64,000 nucleotides of DNA from Marinomonas posidonica IVIA-Po-181 (GCF_000214215.1 NC_015559.1:620001-684000), one strand, 5' to 3'. Numbered from the stretch's first letter, positions 1 through 9,068 are shown. The notes: generated by a model not told the origin, from the letters alone. Translations and numbers: made by a program.

Positions 1-2
1 TT

Positions 3-863
3 AGTTTATTCAGTGTACTTCTTTTGATGGCCTTAGGCTTAGCCATTATTTTTGGACAAATGGGCGTCATTAATATGGCTCATGGTGAGTTTATGGCGGT
101 GGGAGCCTATACAACCTATCTCATGTCTTCGGTAACGGAAAGTTTCTTTCCCGCCTTTTTGCCTTTTTATTTTGTTTTCTCGATCGTATTGGCCTTTTTA
201 GTGGCCGGTGCCATGGGTTACCTGGCTGAGTATGTGTTGATTCGACATTTGTATTCGCGCCCTCTTGATACTTTGTTAGCGACCTGGGGACTTAGTCTGA
301 TCATGCAGCAGTCGTTTCGCTCCCTGTTTGGTGCCCGTGAAGTGAGCCCGACTTTGCCCGACTGGTTAATGGGGGCTTATCCGGTGACAGACCTTATTGA
401 TATCCCCATTAATGGTTTATTTGTACTTGCCTTAACCATTGCTGTCACATTGGGCGTGTTTTATCTGATGTTTAAATCGAGCTGGGGTTTACAAGTACGC
501 GCCACAACGCAAAACCGTTCCATGAGTGGCGCTGTTGGTATTAATACCAAGAAAATTGATCGCTACACCTTTGCCCTTGGCTGCGGTATTGCGGGCATCG
601 CTGGAGCGGCTTTTACCACCATAGCTTCGACCGGTCCGACCACAGGAACCTTGTATATTGTGGATACCTTTATGGTGGTTGTGTTTGGCGGGGCGGCCAG
701 CTTGTTTGGCACGATTGCCTCGGCCTTTTCTATTGCTCAGGCGCAATCCATTCTCGAATTCTTCATTAGTGGCTCAATGGCCAAAGTTCTGACCTTACTT
801 GTTTTGGTGGTGATCCTGATGTTTAAGCCTGAGGGGCTTTTTGCCAGCAAAGTACGCCGTTAG
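3..863 (+). CDS. urtB: Urea/amide ABC transporter permease UrtB (5' truncated by window edge)
   Basis: Inner-membrane permease of a LivH-type ABC importer; UrtB pairs with UrtC to carry urea or short-chain amides across the membrane. The frame is open to the window edge, so the true start lies outside; the first in-frame codon here is at position 3. The stretch LGLAIIFGQMGVINMAHGEF and the later motif with G-x-N-T-K-K-I-D before a run of membrane helices are typical of UrtB/LivH proteins. Several hydrophobic helices fill the rest, ending in KPEGLFASKVRR as family members do. UrtC follows after 80 bp, then the two ATPases, which supports the urt assignment over a branched-chain amino acid LivH. 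The substrate-binding protein UrtA is not in the window. The fmdA gene downstream makes amides as plausible a substrate as urea. Confidence 0.9.
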   Translation, partial: SLFSVLLLMALGLAIIFGQMGVINMAHGEFMAVGAYTTYLMSSVTESFFPAFLPFYFVFSIVLAFLVAGAMGYLAEYVLIRHLYSRPLDTLLATWGLSLIMQQSFRSLFGAREVSPTLPDWLMGAYPVTDLIDIPINGLFVLALTIAVTLGVFYLMFKSSWGLQVRATTQNRSMSGAVGINTKKIDRYTFALGCGIAGIAGAAFTTIASTGPTTGTLYIVDTFMVVVFGGAASLFGTIASAFSIAQAQSILEFFISGSMAKVLTLLVLVVILMFKPEGLFASKVRR

Positions 864-943
864 TGAGTGTGTATGTGTTGGTGTGCTGATAAGTAACGAA
901 ATCGATGGACAACATGACGACTTAAATAAGTCCGGAGTCTGAT

Positions 944-2092
944 ATGAGTTTTGTGTATGACAAATTGTTGGGTGGTAAATCCGGGGCGATGGGATTACTG
1001 GTTCTCTCTGTGTTGATACTGATTGTGTTTCCACTGTTCCTAGACAACTTTCGGTTAAACCTAGTGGGCAAGTATTTAACCTACGCCTTTGCGGCGATTA
1101 GTTTGGTGTTGTTATGGGGGTATGGAGGCACATTAAGTCTGGGCCAAGGGATATTTTTTGGTTTGGGTGGCTATGGAATGGCTATGTTCTTGAAGCTTGA
1201 GGCGTCCTCACCAGAGAACACTGCCATTCAATCGACGCCAGGTATTCCAGACTTTATGGACTGGAACCAGCTGACCGCCTTGCCTTGGTTTTGGGAGCCC
1301 TTTAATAGCTTTGCTTTTACGCTTGTAGCGATTTTAGTGTTGCCGGCTTTATTTGCTTACATCATTGGTGTGGCTATGTTTAAACGCCGAGTGGGTGGGG
1401 TGTATTTTGCCATTATTACGCAGGTTATCGCGGTCATTTTGACGGTGTTAATTGTTGGCCAGCAAGGCTACACAGGGGGCATTAACGGCATTACCGATTT
1501 GCGTACGTTGAATGGTTGGGACATGACCTCAGACGGCGCTAAAACCCTTTTCTATTACATTAACTGCGCCTTGTTAATCGGTGTGATTGTTTTGTCTCGC
1601 TATATTTTAAGCAGCAAATTTGGACGTCTTCTGTTGGCCATCCGCGATAAAGAAGATCGGGTGCGCTTTTCTGGTTATGACGTGGCGAATTTTAAGATTT
1701 TTATTTTCTGTTTTGCCGCTTTTGTGTCGGCCATTGGTGGCGCCATGTTTACCTTGCAGGTGGGCTTTATGTCGCCGTCTTTTGTGGGCATTGTGCCGTC
1801 TATTGAAATGGTTATTTTTGCCGCGGTCGGAGGACGTATGTCGCTCATAGGTGTGGTGTACGGAACCCTGCTGATTAATTTTGGTAAAACCGCTTTTTCT
1901 GAATCTTTTCCTGAACTGTGGCTGTTCTTAATGGGTGGAACCTTTATTGCCGTGGTGATGTTTTTTCCGAATGGTCTGGCTGGGTTATGGAGCCAATACA
2001 GCCCGGCATTATTACAGCGATTTCGTGCCACGCCAGACGAATCTAAGCAGGTCAAGATAGCCTCTTCTCTAGACATGAAGGAGTTCAACTAA
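944..2092 (+). CDS. urtC: Urea/amide ABC transporter permease UrtC
   Basis: Second permease (382 aa, LivM type) of the importer, acting in the inner membrane with UrtB. About ten hydrophobic segments are visible. The block LLWGYGGTLSLGQGIFFGLGGYGMAM near residues 60-90 and the cytoplasmic loop with GRLLLAIRDKEDRVRFSGYDV near 230 are family hallmarks; the loop is the coupling region that meets the ATPases. The C-terminal end carries FPNGLAGLW, as in UrtC/LivM. A strong ribosome site (CCGGAGT) precedes the ATG. The stop TAA shares its final A with the start of a 28-codon ORF (TAATG) that leads to urtD. Confidence 0.93.
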   Translation: MSFVYDKLLGGKSGAMGLLVLSVLILIVFPLFLDNFRLNLVGKYLTYAFAAISLVLLWGYGGTLSLGQGIFFGLGGYGMAMFLKLEASSPENTAIQSTPGIPDFMDWNQLTALPWFWEPFNSFAFTLVAILVLPALFAYIIGVAMFKRRVGGVYFAIITQVIAVILTVLIVGQQGYTGGINGITDLRTLNGWDMTSDGAKTLFYYINCALLIGVIVLSRYILSSKFGRLLLAIRDKEDRVRFSGYDVANFKIFIFCFAAFVSAIGGAMFTLQVGFMSPSFVGIVPSIEMVIFAAVGGRMSLIGVVYGTLLINFGKTAFSESFPELWLFLMGGTFIAVVMFFPNGLAGLWSQYSPALLQRFRATPDESKQVKIASSLDMKEFN

Positions 2093-2178
2093 TGGCAATG
2101 TGGGCAGTCAATCTAGTGTTGTTGGACCTAGTCTTTTTGAACCGAGTATTGTTGAACAGAGAGGAAGGTGACCTATGA
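2092..2178 (+). CDS. Possible 28-residue hydrophobic linker ORF between urtC and urtD
   Basis: This small ORF has ATG overlapping the urtC stop (TAATG) and ends in a TGA that overlaps the urtD start (ATGA). A perfect AAGGAG lies at 2078-2083, eight bases before its ATG, inside the end of urtC. The predicted peptide begins MAMWAVNLVLLDLVFL, is rich in Leu, Val and Trp, and ends in charged residues (NREEGDL). It could be a true membrane micropeptide, a device that hands ribosomes from urtC to urtD, or chance. I know of no family for it. The double overlap and good ribosome site are seen directly; function is not known. Confidence 0.35.
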   Translation: MAMWAVNLVLLDLVFLNRVLLNREEGDL

Positions 2179-2918
2179 CGAATACTGACTTTTCTTTAAG
2201 CATAGAAGATCTAACGGTTTCTTTTGATGGCTTTAAAGCTGTGGACGATTTAACCCTTTATATCGATAAAAATGAGCTTCATGTGGTCATTGGGCCAAAT
2301 GGGGCTGGCAAGACCACAGTGCTGGATTTGATCTGCGGTAAAACCAAGTCTACCTCGGGCAGTATCAAGTTTTTAAATCAGGAACTTACTTCCTTATCAG
2401 AGCATGAAATTGTGCGTAAAGGTGTGGGGCGAAAGTTCCAGACGCCTTCCATTTACGAAAACTTATCTGTGTTTGAGAACCTTGAGGTCTCGTATCCCGA
2501 AGGTCGAGGCGTGTTTGGTTCGTTAGTGTTTAAACGCAGTGCCAAGGTGATGGCGAAGATTCATGAGGTCGCCCAGCAAATCATGCTGGAGGACGAAATA
2601 GAAACGGAAGCCGCCTTGTTGAGTCATGGACAAAAACAATGGCTGGAGATTGGCATGTTGTTAATTCAAGACCCTCAACTGCTGATGTTGGATGAACCTG
2701 TGGCAGGCATGAGTGTAAAAGAGCGGGAACAGACCGCGGAACTGCTGAACAAAATCAGTCAAGGCCGTTCTGTTTTGGTGATTGAACACGACATGGAATT
2801 TGTTGAGCGAATTGCTCATAGGGTAACGGTATTGCATCAGGGAAAAATACTGGCATCGGGAAAAATGGATGAAGTGCAAAAGGATCCTAAAGTGATCGAG
2901 GTGTATCTCGGTCACTAA
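2175..2918 (+). CDS. urtD: Urea/amide ABC transporter ATPase UrtD
   Basis: Cytoplasmic ATPase (247 aa) that powers the UrtBC permease pair. Walker A is GPNGAGKTT near residue 41, the Q-loop follows with GRKFQTPSIYENLSVFENL near 96, the ABC signature is degenerate as usual for UrtD (LSHGQKQWLEIG near 150), and Walker B is LLMLDEPVAGM near 175. The H-loop is VLVIEHDMEFV. The FQTPSIYENL block is typical of UrtD rather than LivG. A GAGGAAGGTG ribosome site precedes the ATG, and the start overlaps the TGA of the small ORF upstream. Confidence 0.95.
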   Translation: MTNTDFSLSIEDLTVSFDGFKAVDDLTLYIDKNELHVVIGPNGAGKTTVLDLICGKTKSTSGSIKFLNQELTSLSEHEIVRKGVGRKFQTPSIYENLSVFENLEVSYPEGRGVFGSLVFKRSAKVMAKIHEVAQQIMLEDEIETEAALLSHGQKQWLEIGMLLIQDPQLLMLDEPVAGMSVKEREQTAELLNKISQGRSVLVIEHDMEFVERIAHRVTVLHQGKILASGKMDEVQKDPKVIEVYLGH

Positions 2919-2971
2919 TGGTTTTGACATGGTTGTTAGGGTGATTTTGGCAACCTAAATGGGGGTGAAAC

Positions 2972-3661
2972 ATGTTGCACGTAGACAATTTAAAAGTGAG
3001 TTACGGACAGAGTGAAGTGATTCACGGGGTGACTTTTAGCGCTGAAAAAAATGAGACGCTTGCCATTATGGGGCGAAATGGCATGGGGAAAACCACTTTG
3101 TTTAAGTCGCTGATTGGCGTACTGCCCTTAAGCGCTGGGGGAATCCAAGTGGATGGTATGGATATCTCTAAAAGTGAAAGCTATCAAAGAGTGGCCAGAG
3201 GAGTGGCTTATGTTCCTCAAGGCAGAATGATTTTTCCCAATTTGACGGTGCAAGAAAACATAGAAACTGGTATGGGAGTGTCAAAACTTAAGAAAATCCC
3301 TGATGACATTTATGCCCTGTTTCCAGTGTTACAGGACATGCGCCATCGTAAAGGCGGCAATTTGTCCGGTGGTCAGCAGCAACAGTTGGCGATTGCTCGA
3401 GCCTTAGTGACAAACCCTAAAGTGCTATTACTGGATGAGCCAACCGAAGGCATTCAACCTTCCATCATTAAAGACATTGCCAATGTGCTCAATGAAATAA
3501 AGAAAATGCGTGACATCACCATCATTGTCTCGGAACAGGTGTTGAGTTTCACCATGGCAGTGGCAGATCGAATCATAGTGATAGACAAGGGGAACTTTAT
3601 CCATGAAGACCACAGGAGTGAGGTGGATATCGAAAAAATCAAAGGCTATTTATCGGTTTAG
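2972..3661 (+). CDS. urtE: Urea/amide ABC transporter ATPase UrtE
   Basis: Second ATPase subunit (229 aa), LivF type. Walker A is GRNGMGKTT near residue 35, the Q-loop region reads GVAYVPQGRMIFPNLTVQENIE, the signature is LSGGQQQQLAIARAL near 132 and Walker B is VLLLDEPTEGIQPSII near 154. The NGMGKTT and EGIQPS blocks are characteristic of UrtE. The H-loop position shows SEQ rather than EHD, which is common in LivF/UrtE proteins. It closes the transporter genes; fmdA starts 85 bp later on the same strand, so the two may be co-transcribed. Confidence 0.95.
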   Translation: MLHVDNLKVSYGQSEVIHGVTFSAEKNETLAIMGRNGMGKTTLFKSLIGVLPLSAGGIQVDGMDISKSESYQRVARGVAYVPQGRMIFPNLTVQENIETGMGVSKLKKIPDDIYALFPVLQDMRHRKGGNLSGGQQQQLAIARALVTNPKVLLLDEPTEGIQPSIIKDIANVLNEIKKMRDITIIVSEQVLSFTMAVADRIIVIDKGNFIHEDHRSEVDIEKIKGYLSV

Positions 3662-3746
3662 TGGTAAGGAATGACCTTTAGCCATAAACCAGGCAAGCAT
3701 TAATCAGATAAGCAACAACCTAATGTAATAACTGAGGAGCACCGAA

Positions 3747-4976
3747 ATGGCAGAAACAATCATAAAAGTTAATTTAAAAGAATCGCCTTATGACAATGAC
3801 ATGATCCACAATCGATGGCACCCAGATATCCCTATGGCGTCCATGGTTAAGCCAGGTGATGACTTTATTATCGAGTGTGTCGATTGGACAGGTGGACAGA
3901 TTCAGAATGATGACTCTGCGGACGATGTCCGCGATGTAGACTTGTCTCAGGTGCATTTTTTGTCCGGTCCAGTGGGCGTAGAAGGTGCGGAACCGGGTGA
4001 TTTATTGGTGGTTGATATTCTGGATATTGGAACTTTTGATGACAGTCAATGGGGCTTTAATGGGTTCTTTTCCAAGCAAAATGGCGGCGGCTTTTTAACG
4101 GAACATTTTCCACAAGCGCAGAAATCTATTTGGGACTTTAAGGGCATGTTTACCAGCTCTCGCCATATTCCAGGCGTCGAGTTCGCGGGCCTGATTCATC
4201 CTGGCTTGATTGGCTGTTTGCCTTCTAAAGACATGTTAGAAGAGTGGAACACTCGAGAAAAAGCCCTTTACGATACAGAGCCTGATCGCACTCCAGAACT
4301 AGCCACTTTACCGTATGCAGAAACCGCCCACATGGGGCGCATGACGGGAGAGGCCAGAGACGTGGCTGCCGCGGAAGGCGCACGAACGGTTCCGCCACGT
4401 GAACATGGCGGGAACTGCGACATAAAAGACCTTTCACGAGGTTCAAAAGTATATTTTCCAGTGTATGTAAAAGGCGCAGGCTTAAGTGTGGGGGACTTGC
4501 ACTTCAGCCAAGGTGACGGAGAAATTACCTTCTGTGGTGCCATTGAAATGGCCGGTTGGATTCATATGCGAGTGAGTCTAGTGAAAGAGGGAATGGAAAA
4601 ATATGGTATTAAAAACCCAATTTTCAAACCCAGTCCCATTACGCCAAAATACGATGATTATTTGATATTTGAAGGTATTTCGGTCGATGAAGGCGGCAAA
4701 CAGCATTATTTAGATGTTCATATTGCTTATCGACAGGCCTGTTTGAATGCGATCAAGTATCTGACAAAATTTGGTTACAGTGACGCTCAGGCTTACGCTA
4801 TTTTAGGGTGTGCTCCTGTACAAGGACACATTAGTGGTGTGGTGGATATTCCGAATGCTTGTGCAACTTTATGGCTACCTACGGACATTTTTGAGTTTGA
4901 TGTGCAACCAAACGCAGATGGGCCAGAGATTCATCTAGATGGCAGCGTTGATATACCACTTTCAGCAGATAAATAG
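3747..4976 (+). CDS. fmdA: Formamidase FmdA (acetamidase/formamidase family)
   Basis: Cytoplasmic amidohydrolase (409 aa) that converts formamide, and less well other short amides, to ammonia and the acid. The family signature is clear: HNRWHPDIPM near residue 21, DWTGGQIQNDDSADDVRDVDLSQVHFLSGP near 46-75, HPGLIGCLPS near 150 and the block PPREHGGNCDIKDLSRGSKVYFPV near 216, followed by GDLHFSQGDGEI. The length matches family members. Sitting behind urtBCDE, it suggests that imported amides are used as nitrogen source. A GAGGAG ribosome site precedes the ATG. Methylotroph fmd loci have a similar arrangement of formamidase and Urt-like transporter, which supports the reading by analogy. Confidence 0.95.
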   Translation: MAETIIKVNLKESPYDNDMIHNRWHPDIPMASMVKPGDDFIIECVDWTGGQIQNDDSADDVRDVDLSQVHFLSGPVGVEGAEPGDLLVVDILDIGTFDDSQWGFNGFFSKQNGGGFLTEHFPQAQKSIWDFKGMFTSSRHIPGVEFAGLIHPGLIGCLPSKDMLEEWNTREKALYDTEPDRTPELATLPYAETAHMGRMTGEARDVAAAEGARTVPPREHGGNCDIKDLSRGSKVYFPVYVKGAGLSVGDLHFSQGDGEITFCGAIEMAGWIHMRVSLVKEGMEKYGIKNPIFKPSPITPKYDDYLIFEGISVDEGGKQHYLDVHIAYRQACLNAIKYLTKFGYSDAQAYAILGCAPVQGHISGVVDIPNACATLWLPTDIFEFDVQPNADGPEIHLDGSVDIPLSADK

Positions 4977-4989
4977 TCCGGAGGAGTGT

Positions 4990-5394
4990 ATGCCTATTTA
5001 TGATTTTAAATGTGCAGAGCATGGTTTGTTTCACGAACTGGTGTCTATGGATAAGGCGGGAGAAGCGTTTCCTTGTCCTAAGTGCCAAGCGTCATGTGCG
5101 CCAGTGATTTTAGTTGCGCCGACCGCCTTGTCTATGTCACCTGCAGCACGTCAATCGGCTGAGACGAATGAAGCGGCAAGGCACCAACCGATCATATCGA
5201 CTCAAGACTCCAGAGCGGAAGCGGAAGACAGGCATCAGTTTGCTTTATTAAGAGAAGGTCAAGGGCGTAAGGCTAGCCATTGTGGCTGCTCGGAGCATAG
5301 GCAAGAACAAAGTGCTTTAAAGCAGCAAGTTGTCCTGTTGCCAGATGGTAGTAAAGTATTCCCATCTCAAAGGCCATGGATGATTAGCCATTAA
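4990..5394 (+). CDS. FmdB-type zinc-ribbon regulatory protein
   Basis: Small protein (134 aa) with an N-terminal FmdB zinc ribbon: MPIYDFKC, then H11, and the pair CPKC near residue 30 with a further Cys at 37. The family is usually found beside formamidase genes and is thought to regulate amide genes, though this is weakly supported. The tail (residues 60-134) is polar and unlike the family core, with a second HCGC pair near 98. The start at 4990 was chosen because it has AGGAG just before it and gives the canonical MPIY beginning. It sits 13 bp after fmdA and is followed by a terminator. Confidence 0.85.
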   Translation: MPIYDFKCAEHGLFHELVSMDKAGEAFPCPKCQASCAPVILVAPTALSMSPAARQSAETNEAARHQPIISTQDSRAEAEDRHQFALLREGQGRKASHCGCSEHRQEQSALKQQVVLLPDGSKVFPSQRPWMISH

Positions 5395-5425
5395 GGGAAC
5401 ATAAAAACCTCTATTAGGCTTCAAA

Positions 5426-5463
5426 AGTCCAATGAAGGCAGATTGCTTTATTGGGCTTTTTTA
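5426..5463 (+). terminator. Rho-independent terminator after the urt-fmd genes
   Basis: An 8-bp stem (AGTCCAAT with ATTGGGCT, one G-T pair) with a 16-base loop is followed by a run of T. It ends the amide operon just before the glutathione transferase gene. Confidence 0.6.
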
Positions 5464-5517
5464 TGACTTGCTATTTATCAAGGATAGGGATAGTTTGCCA
5501 AGATACAGGAGGTCATT

Positions 5518-6183
5518 ATGATTCAAGTTCATCATTTAGAAAATTCCCGATCACAGCGTATTTTGTGGTTGCTCGAAGAGCTCAACTTATCCTATGAAAT
5601 TATTGAATATAAGCGTGACCCAGATACGGCTTCAGCACCTGAATCCCTTAAGAAAATACACCCTTTAGGAAAAGCGCCGATTTTGACTGATGGTGATAAT
5701 ACCATTGTGGAGTCAGGCGCCATTATTGAGTATTTGCTGGATAAATACGATGAAGATAAAGGCTTGCGACCAAGCGAAGGGCAAGCTTTATTGGACTATC
5801 GGTTTTGGTTGCACTTTGCTGAAGGTTCTTTGATGCCTTTGTTGGTGATGAAATTGGTGATGACCAAAGTGCCAAAAAATCCCATGCCATTTTTTATAAA
5901 GCCGATTGCTAAAGCGCTGACGGATAAAGTGACGCAAAAATTCATTCAACCCCGTTTACAGCCACAACTCGATTTTATTGAAGCGACACTTGCGGACCGA
6001 ATTTGGTTTACGGGTGAAACATTAACTGCGGCGGATATTCAAATGAGTTTTCCGTTACAGGCTTCCAGTACGCGAATGGATTTATCTTCTTATCCTAACA
6101 TACGCCGATTTTTGTCTCAGGTGGAAAACCAAGTAGGTTATCAACAGGCCTTGGAAAAAGGTGGGGCTTTTACGACACTTTAA
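5518..6183 (+). CDS. Glutathione S-transferase
   Basis: Soluble detoxification enzyme (221 aa) that joins glutathione to electrophiles. The N-terminal thioredoxin-like domain starts with HHLENSRSQRILWLLEELNLSYE, has HPLGKAPIL with the cis-proline near residue 59, and the glutathione gamma-Glu site (V)ESGAIIEYLLDKY near 71. The C-terminal half is helical and holds TAADIQMSFPL near 172, the N-capping box of this fold. Substrate cannot be told from sequence. It has a perfect AGGAGG ribosome site and is flanked by terminators, so it is probably transcribed alone. Confidence 0.93.
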   Translation: MIQVHHLENSRSQRILWLLEELNLSYEIIEYKRDPDTASAPESLKKIHPLGKAPILTDGDNTIVESGAIIEYLLDKYDEDKGLRPSEGQALLDYRFWLHFAEGSLMPLLVMKLVMTKVPKNPMPFFIKPIAKALTDKVTQKFIQPRLQPQLDFIEATLADRIWFTGETLTAADIQMSFPLQASSTRMDLSSYPNIRRFLSQVENQVGYQQALEKGGAFTTL

Positions 6184-6215
6184 AATCGATTGTAAACATC
6201 AAGCCTTAGCATACA

Positions 6216-6247
6216 CGCCCGACCAAGATTGTGGTTGGGCGTTTTTG
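6216..6247 (+). terminator. Rho-independent terminator after the glutathione transferase gene
   Basis: A 10-bp stem (CGCCCGACCA with TGGTTGGGCG, one G-T pair), a 6-base loop and five T follow the stop codon at a distance of about 30 bp. Confidence 0.8.
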
Positions 6248-6324
6248 TTTTTGCTTGCTCTAGTACCTTGAAAGCTCCTATGATGCTTTGCTTTATTTAT
6301 CATGGAATTGACTGAGGAAAAAAT

Positions 6325-7545
6325 ATGTCCAGTCCCGTCCGTTTAGTCAGTGTCGCAATTGCTCTGATTTGCGTTTTATTAGCATTGAACTTTGGCTTAC
6401 GCTCTTCAATGGGCTTTTTTATGGCCCCCATTTCTCAAGAATTCGGTTATGGTCGTGAGGTGTTTGCCTTTGCATTGGCGTTACAAAACCTATGCTGGGG
6501 GCTTTTTCAACCCTTGGCTGGCGCTTTTTCGGATCGTTTTGGCACCCTGAAAACCTTGTTTATAGGGGCTGCTTTGTATGCTTTAGGGCTATACGTCACC
6601 GCGGATGCGACTAGTATTACAGGGTTGAATTTGGGTGCTGGCGTGTTAATGGGAATGGGGATTGCCGCCACAGGTTTTGGCGTTGTATTGCCAGCGATGG
6701 CTCGTATGGTCGCACCTGAGAAACGCTCTTTTGCACTGGGTCTAGGCAGTGCAGCGGGTTCGGCAGGGCAATTATTTGTGATTCCAGTCGCACAGGGGTT
6801 CATCTCTGCTTATGGTTGGAGTAACGCGTTAATGTTGTTAGCGGGTTGTGCTCTGATGATGGTCTTTTTGTCTGGGCCATTTCGTCACGAAAAGACGGCC
6901 AAAGGAGGCCATGCTAACGTGGCTGAAAACACACAGACCATGTCTGAAGCGCTAAAAGAAGCGGGCGCCTATTCACATTATTGGTTGTTGGTGATTGGTT
7001 TTTTTGTGTGTGGTTTTCAGCTGGCATTTATTACGGTTCACATGCCTGCCTTTTTGTCAGATGAAGGTTTTTCCCCCGATTTAGCGGTGGTGAGTTTGTC
7101 GTTAATTGGCTTGTTTAATATTTTTGGTTGTTTGTTATCTGGCAGCTGGGCAGGCATTTATTCTAAGAAAAAATTACTGACCATTATTTACGTCTTACGG
7201 GCTGTCAGTATTGCGCTCTTCATGATTTATCCAATGACAACGTGGTCGGTTTATCTTTTCTCTATTGTCACGGGTTTACTGTGGCTTGCGACGGTTCCTC
7301 CGACATCGGGCTTAGTCGCACAAATGTTTGGTTTACGTTATATGGGCATGTTGTACGGCATTGTCTTTTTAGGGCATCAACTTGGTTCGTTTAGTGGCGT
7401 TTGGTTAGGCGGGTATTTATATGATCACACAGGCTCTTATGATGTTGTTTGGTGGACCGCTTGTATTATTGCCTTTATTACGGCCCTTATTCATATTGTG
7501 ATTGATGAGCGTCCTGTGGCTCGCTTGCGGCTTCAAATGGGCTAA
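6325..7545 (+). CDS. MFS transporter
   Basis: Inner-membrane secondary transporter (406 aa) with about twelve hydrophobic helices. The MFS motif between helices 2 and 3 is present as GAFSDRFGTLK at residues 66-76, and helix 4-5 holds GVVLPAMARMVAPEKRSFALGLGSAAGSAGQ. A polar loop near 190-215 separates the two halves, as expected. The fold resembles the monocarboxylate/oxalate-formate branch of the superfamily, but the substrate is not identifiable. No regulator or enzyme gene adjoins it on the same transcript, so context gives no hint. Confidence 0.9.
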   Translation: MSSPVRLVSVAIALICVLLALNFGLRSSMGFFMAPISQEFGYGREVFAFALALQNLCWGLFQPLAGAFSDRFGTLKTLFIGAALYALGLYVTADATSITGLNLGAGVLMGMGIAATGFGVVLPAMARMVAPEKRSFALGLGSAAGSAGQLFVIPVAQGFISAYGWSNALMLLAGCALMMVFLSGPFRHEKTAKGGHANVAENTQTMSEALKEAGAYSHYWLLVIGFFVCGFQLAFITVHMPAFLSDEGFSPDLAVVSLSLIGLFNIFGCLLSGSWAGIYSKKKLLTIIYVLRAVSIALFMIYPMTTWSVYLFSIVTGLLWLATVPPTSGLVAQMFGLRYMGMLYGIVFLGHQLGSFSGVWLGGYLYDHTGSYDVVWWTACIIAFITALIHIVIDERPVARLRLQMG

Positions 7546-7674
7546 TGAAGGCGCTAAATGATTGATTTAACAATAAGGATTTTTGTTAACTTTGTTAAGC
7601 GGGCTTGATAAACAAGGTGATCGTGACCAATATGTTTATAGACAGAAAAAAGATGATGAGAAGGAGGGCGATCC

Positions 7675-9048
7675 ATGCCGAATGAAGATCGCGTTGATGC
7701 GTTAGTCGCACCTAAAGGTGCGTTAGAAATGTTGTCACAAGATGAAATTTCCCGATTGTCTGAAGAGTCGGGTCCGCTTCATGATTTATTTCATCGTTGT
7801 GCTCTGGCGATTTTAAATTGCGGCAGTGATTCAGATGATCCGCAAGCCGTGATGGAGGAATTTGCTGACTTTGATATTCAAATTATCCAACAAGAACGTG
7901 GTGTTAAACTTCAGTTAAAAAATGCCCCAAGCAGCGCCTTTGTTGATGGCAAAATGATTAGCAGCGTACGTGAAATGTTATTCAGTGTACTGCGTGACAT
8001 TATTTTTACTCACCACGAATACGATTTAGCAAAAGGCTTAACCAACGCTAGTTCAGAAAAGCTGACGAATGTGGTGTTTGAATTGTTACGCAATGCAGAT
8101 GTATTTCGACGGATTCAAAATCCCGACATGATTGTATGTTGGGGAGGCCATTCGATTGCTCGCCATGAATATGATTACACTAAGCGAGTCGGTCATGAAC
8201 TTGGTCTAAGAGAGTTAAATATTTGTACAGGCTGTGGGCCTGGTGCCATGAAGGGACCGATGAAAGGGGCGGCCATTGCTCATGCAAAACAACGAATTAA
8301 AAATGGCATTTACTTAGGTTTAACCGAACCCGGTATTATTGCCGCAGAATCGCCAAACCCGATTGTCAATCAATTGGTGATCATGCCAGACATTGAGAAA
8401 CGATTAGAGGCCTTTGTACGTGCTGGACATGGCATTGTTGTCTTCCCTGGTGGCGCCGGAACGGCAGAAGAAATTCTTTATATTTTGGGGATTTTATTAC
8501 ACCCTAAAAATGCCGATGTCCCTTTTCCTCTGGTCTTTACTGGGCCAAAAGAAAGTGCTGATTATTTTGAGCAAATCCATACTTTCATTGGGGAGGTACT
8601 GGGTAAGGAAGCGCAAAATAAATATCAAATCGTGATTGATGATGAGGTCACAGTTGCTCGTATCATGAAGCAAGGGATGGACGAAGTACGTCAATATCGA
8701 AAAGCTCATCAAGATGCGTTTTATTATAATTGGAAGTTGCACATACCCGAAGAGTTCCAGCATCCGTTTGAGCCGACACATGACAATGTTCGTCAGTTGA
8801 ATTTGCATTTTGGACAAGAGACGCATTTGTTGGCAGCGGATCTACGCCGGGCATTTTCTTCTATTGTGGCTGGTAATGTGAAAGCTCAGGGCGTGGCGCA
8901 CATTAAAGAGTTTGGTCCGTTTGAAATTCATGGAGATAAGGCTTTGCTGTCGAAGTTGGATGCATTGTTACAGGCGTTTGTTGATCAACAGCGAATGAAA
9001 CTGCCAGGCAGTGCTTATGAACCATGCTACAAGGTCATTACCGATTAG
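7675..9048 (+). CDS. ppnN: Nucleotide 5'-monophosphate nucleosidase PpnN
   Basis: Cytoplasmic enzyme (457 aa; the E. coli protein is 454) that cleaves purine and pyrimidine nucleoside monophosphates to base and ribose 5-phosphate, and in E. coli is controlled by (p)ppGpp. The central LOG/lysine-decarboxylase-like domain carries CTGCGPGAMKGPMKGAAIAH near residue 183 and the catalytic block VVFPGGAGTAEEILYILG near 254. The N- and C-terminal flanking domains of the long PpnN type are present, which separates it from short LOG cytokinin enzymes. A strong GGAGGG ribosome site precedes the ATG. A bidirectional terminator follows. Confidence 0.95.
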   Translation: MPNEDRVDALVAPKGALEMLSQDEISRLSEESGPLHDLFHRCALAILNCGSDSDDPQAVMEEFADFDIQIIQQERGVKLQLKNAPSSAFVDGKMISSVREMLFSVLRDIIFTHHEYDLAKGLTNASSEKLTNVVFELLRNADVFRRIQNPDMIVCWGGHSIARHEYDYTKRVGHELGLRELNICTGCGPGAMKGPMKGAAIAHAKQRIKNGIYLGLTEPGIIAAESPNPIVNQLVIMPDIEKRLEAFVRAGHGIVVFPGGAGTAEEILYILGILLHPKNADVPFPLVFTGPKESADYFEQIHTFIGEVLGKEAQNKYQIVIDDEVTVARIMKQGMDEVRQYRKAHQDAFYYNWKLHIPEEFQHPFEPTHDNVRQLNLHFGQETHLLAADLRRAFSSIVAGNVKAQGVAHIKEFGPFEIHGDKALLSKLDALLQAFVDQQRMKLPGSAYEPCYKVITD

Positions 9049-9068
9049 TAACGAGTTATATATTTAAC

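Noticed and set aside
5395-5517. Additional small gene between the FmdB gene and the glutathione transferase
   Set aside because: Only a terminator and ribosome-site sequences are visible; no open frame of reasonable size with a start signal.
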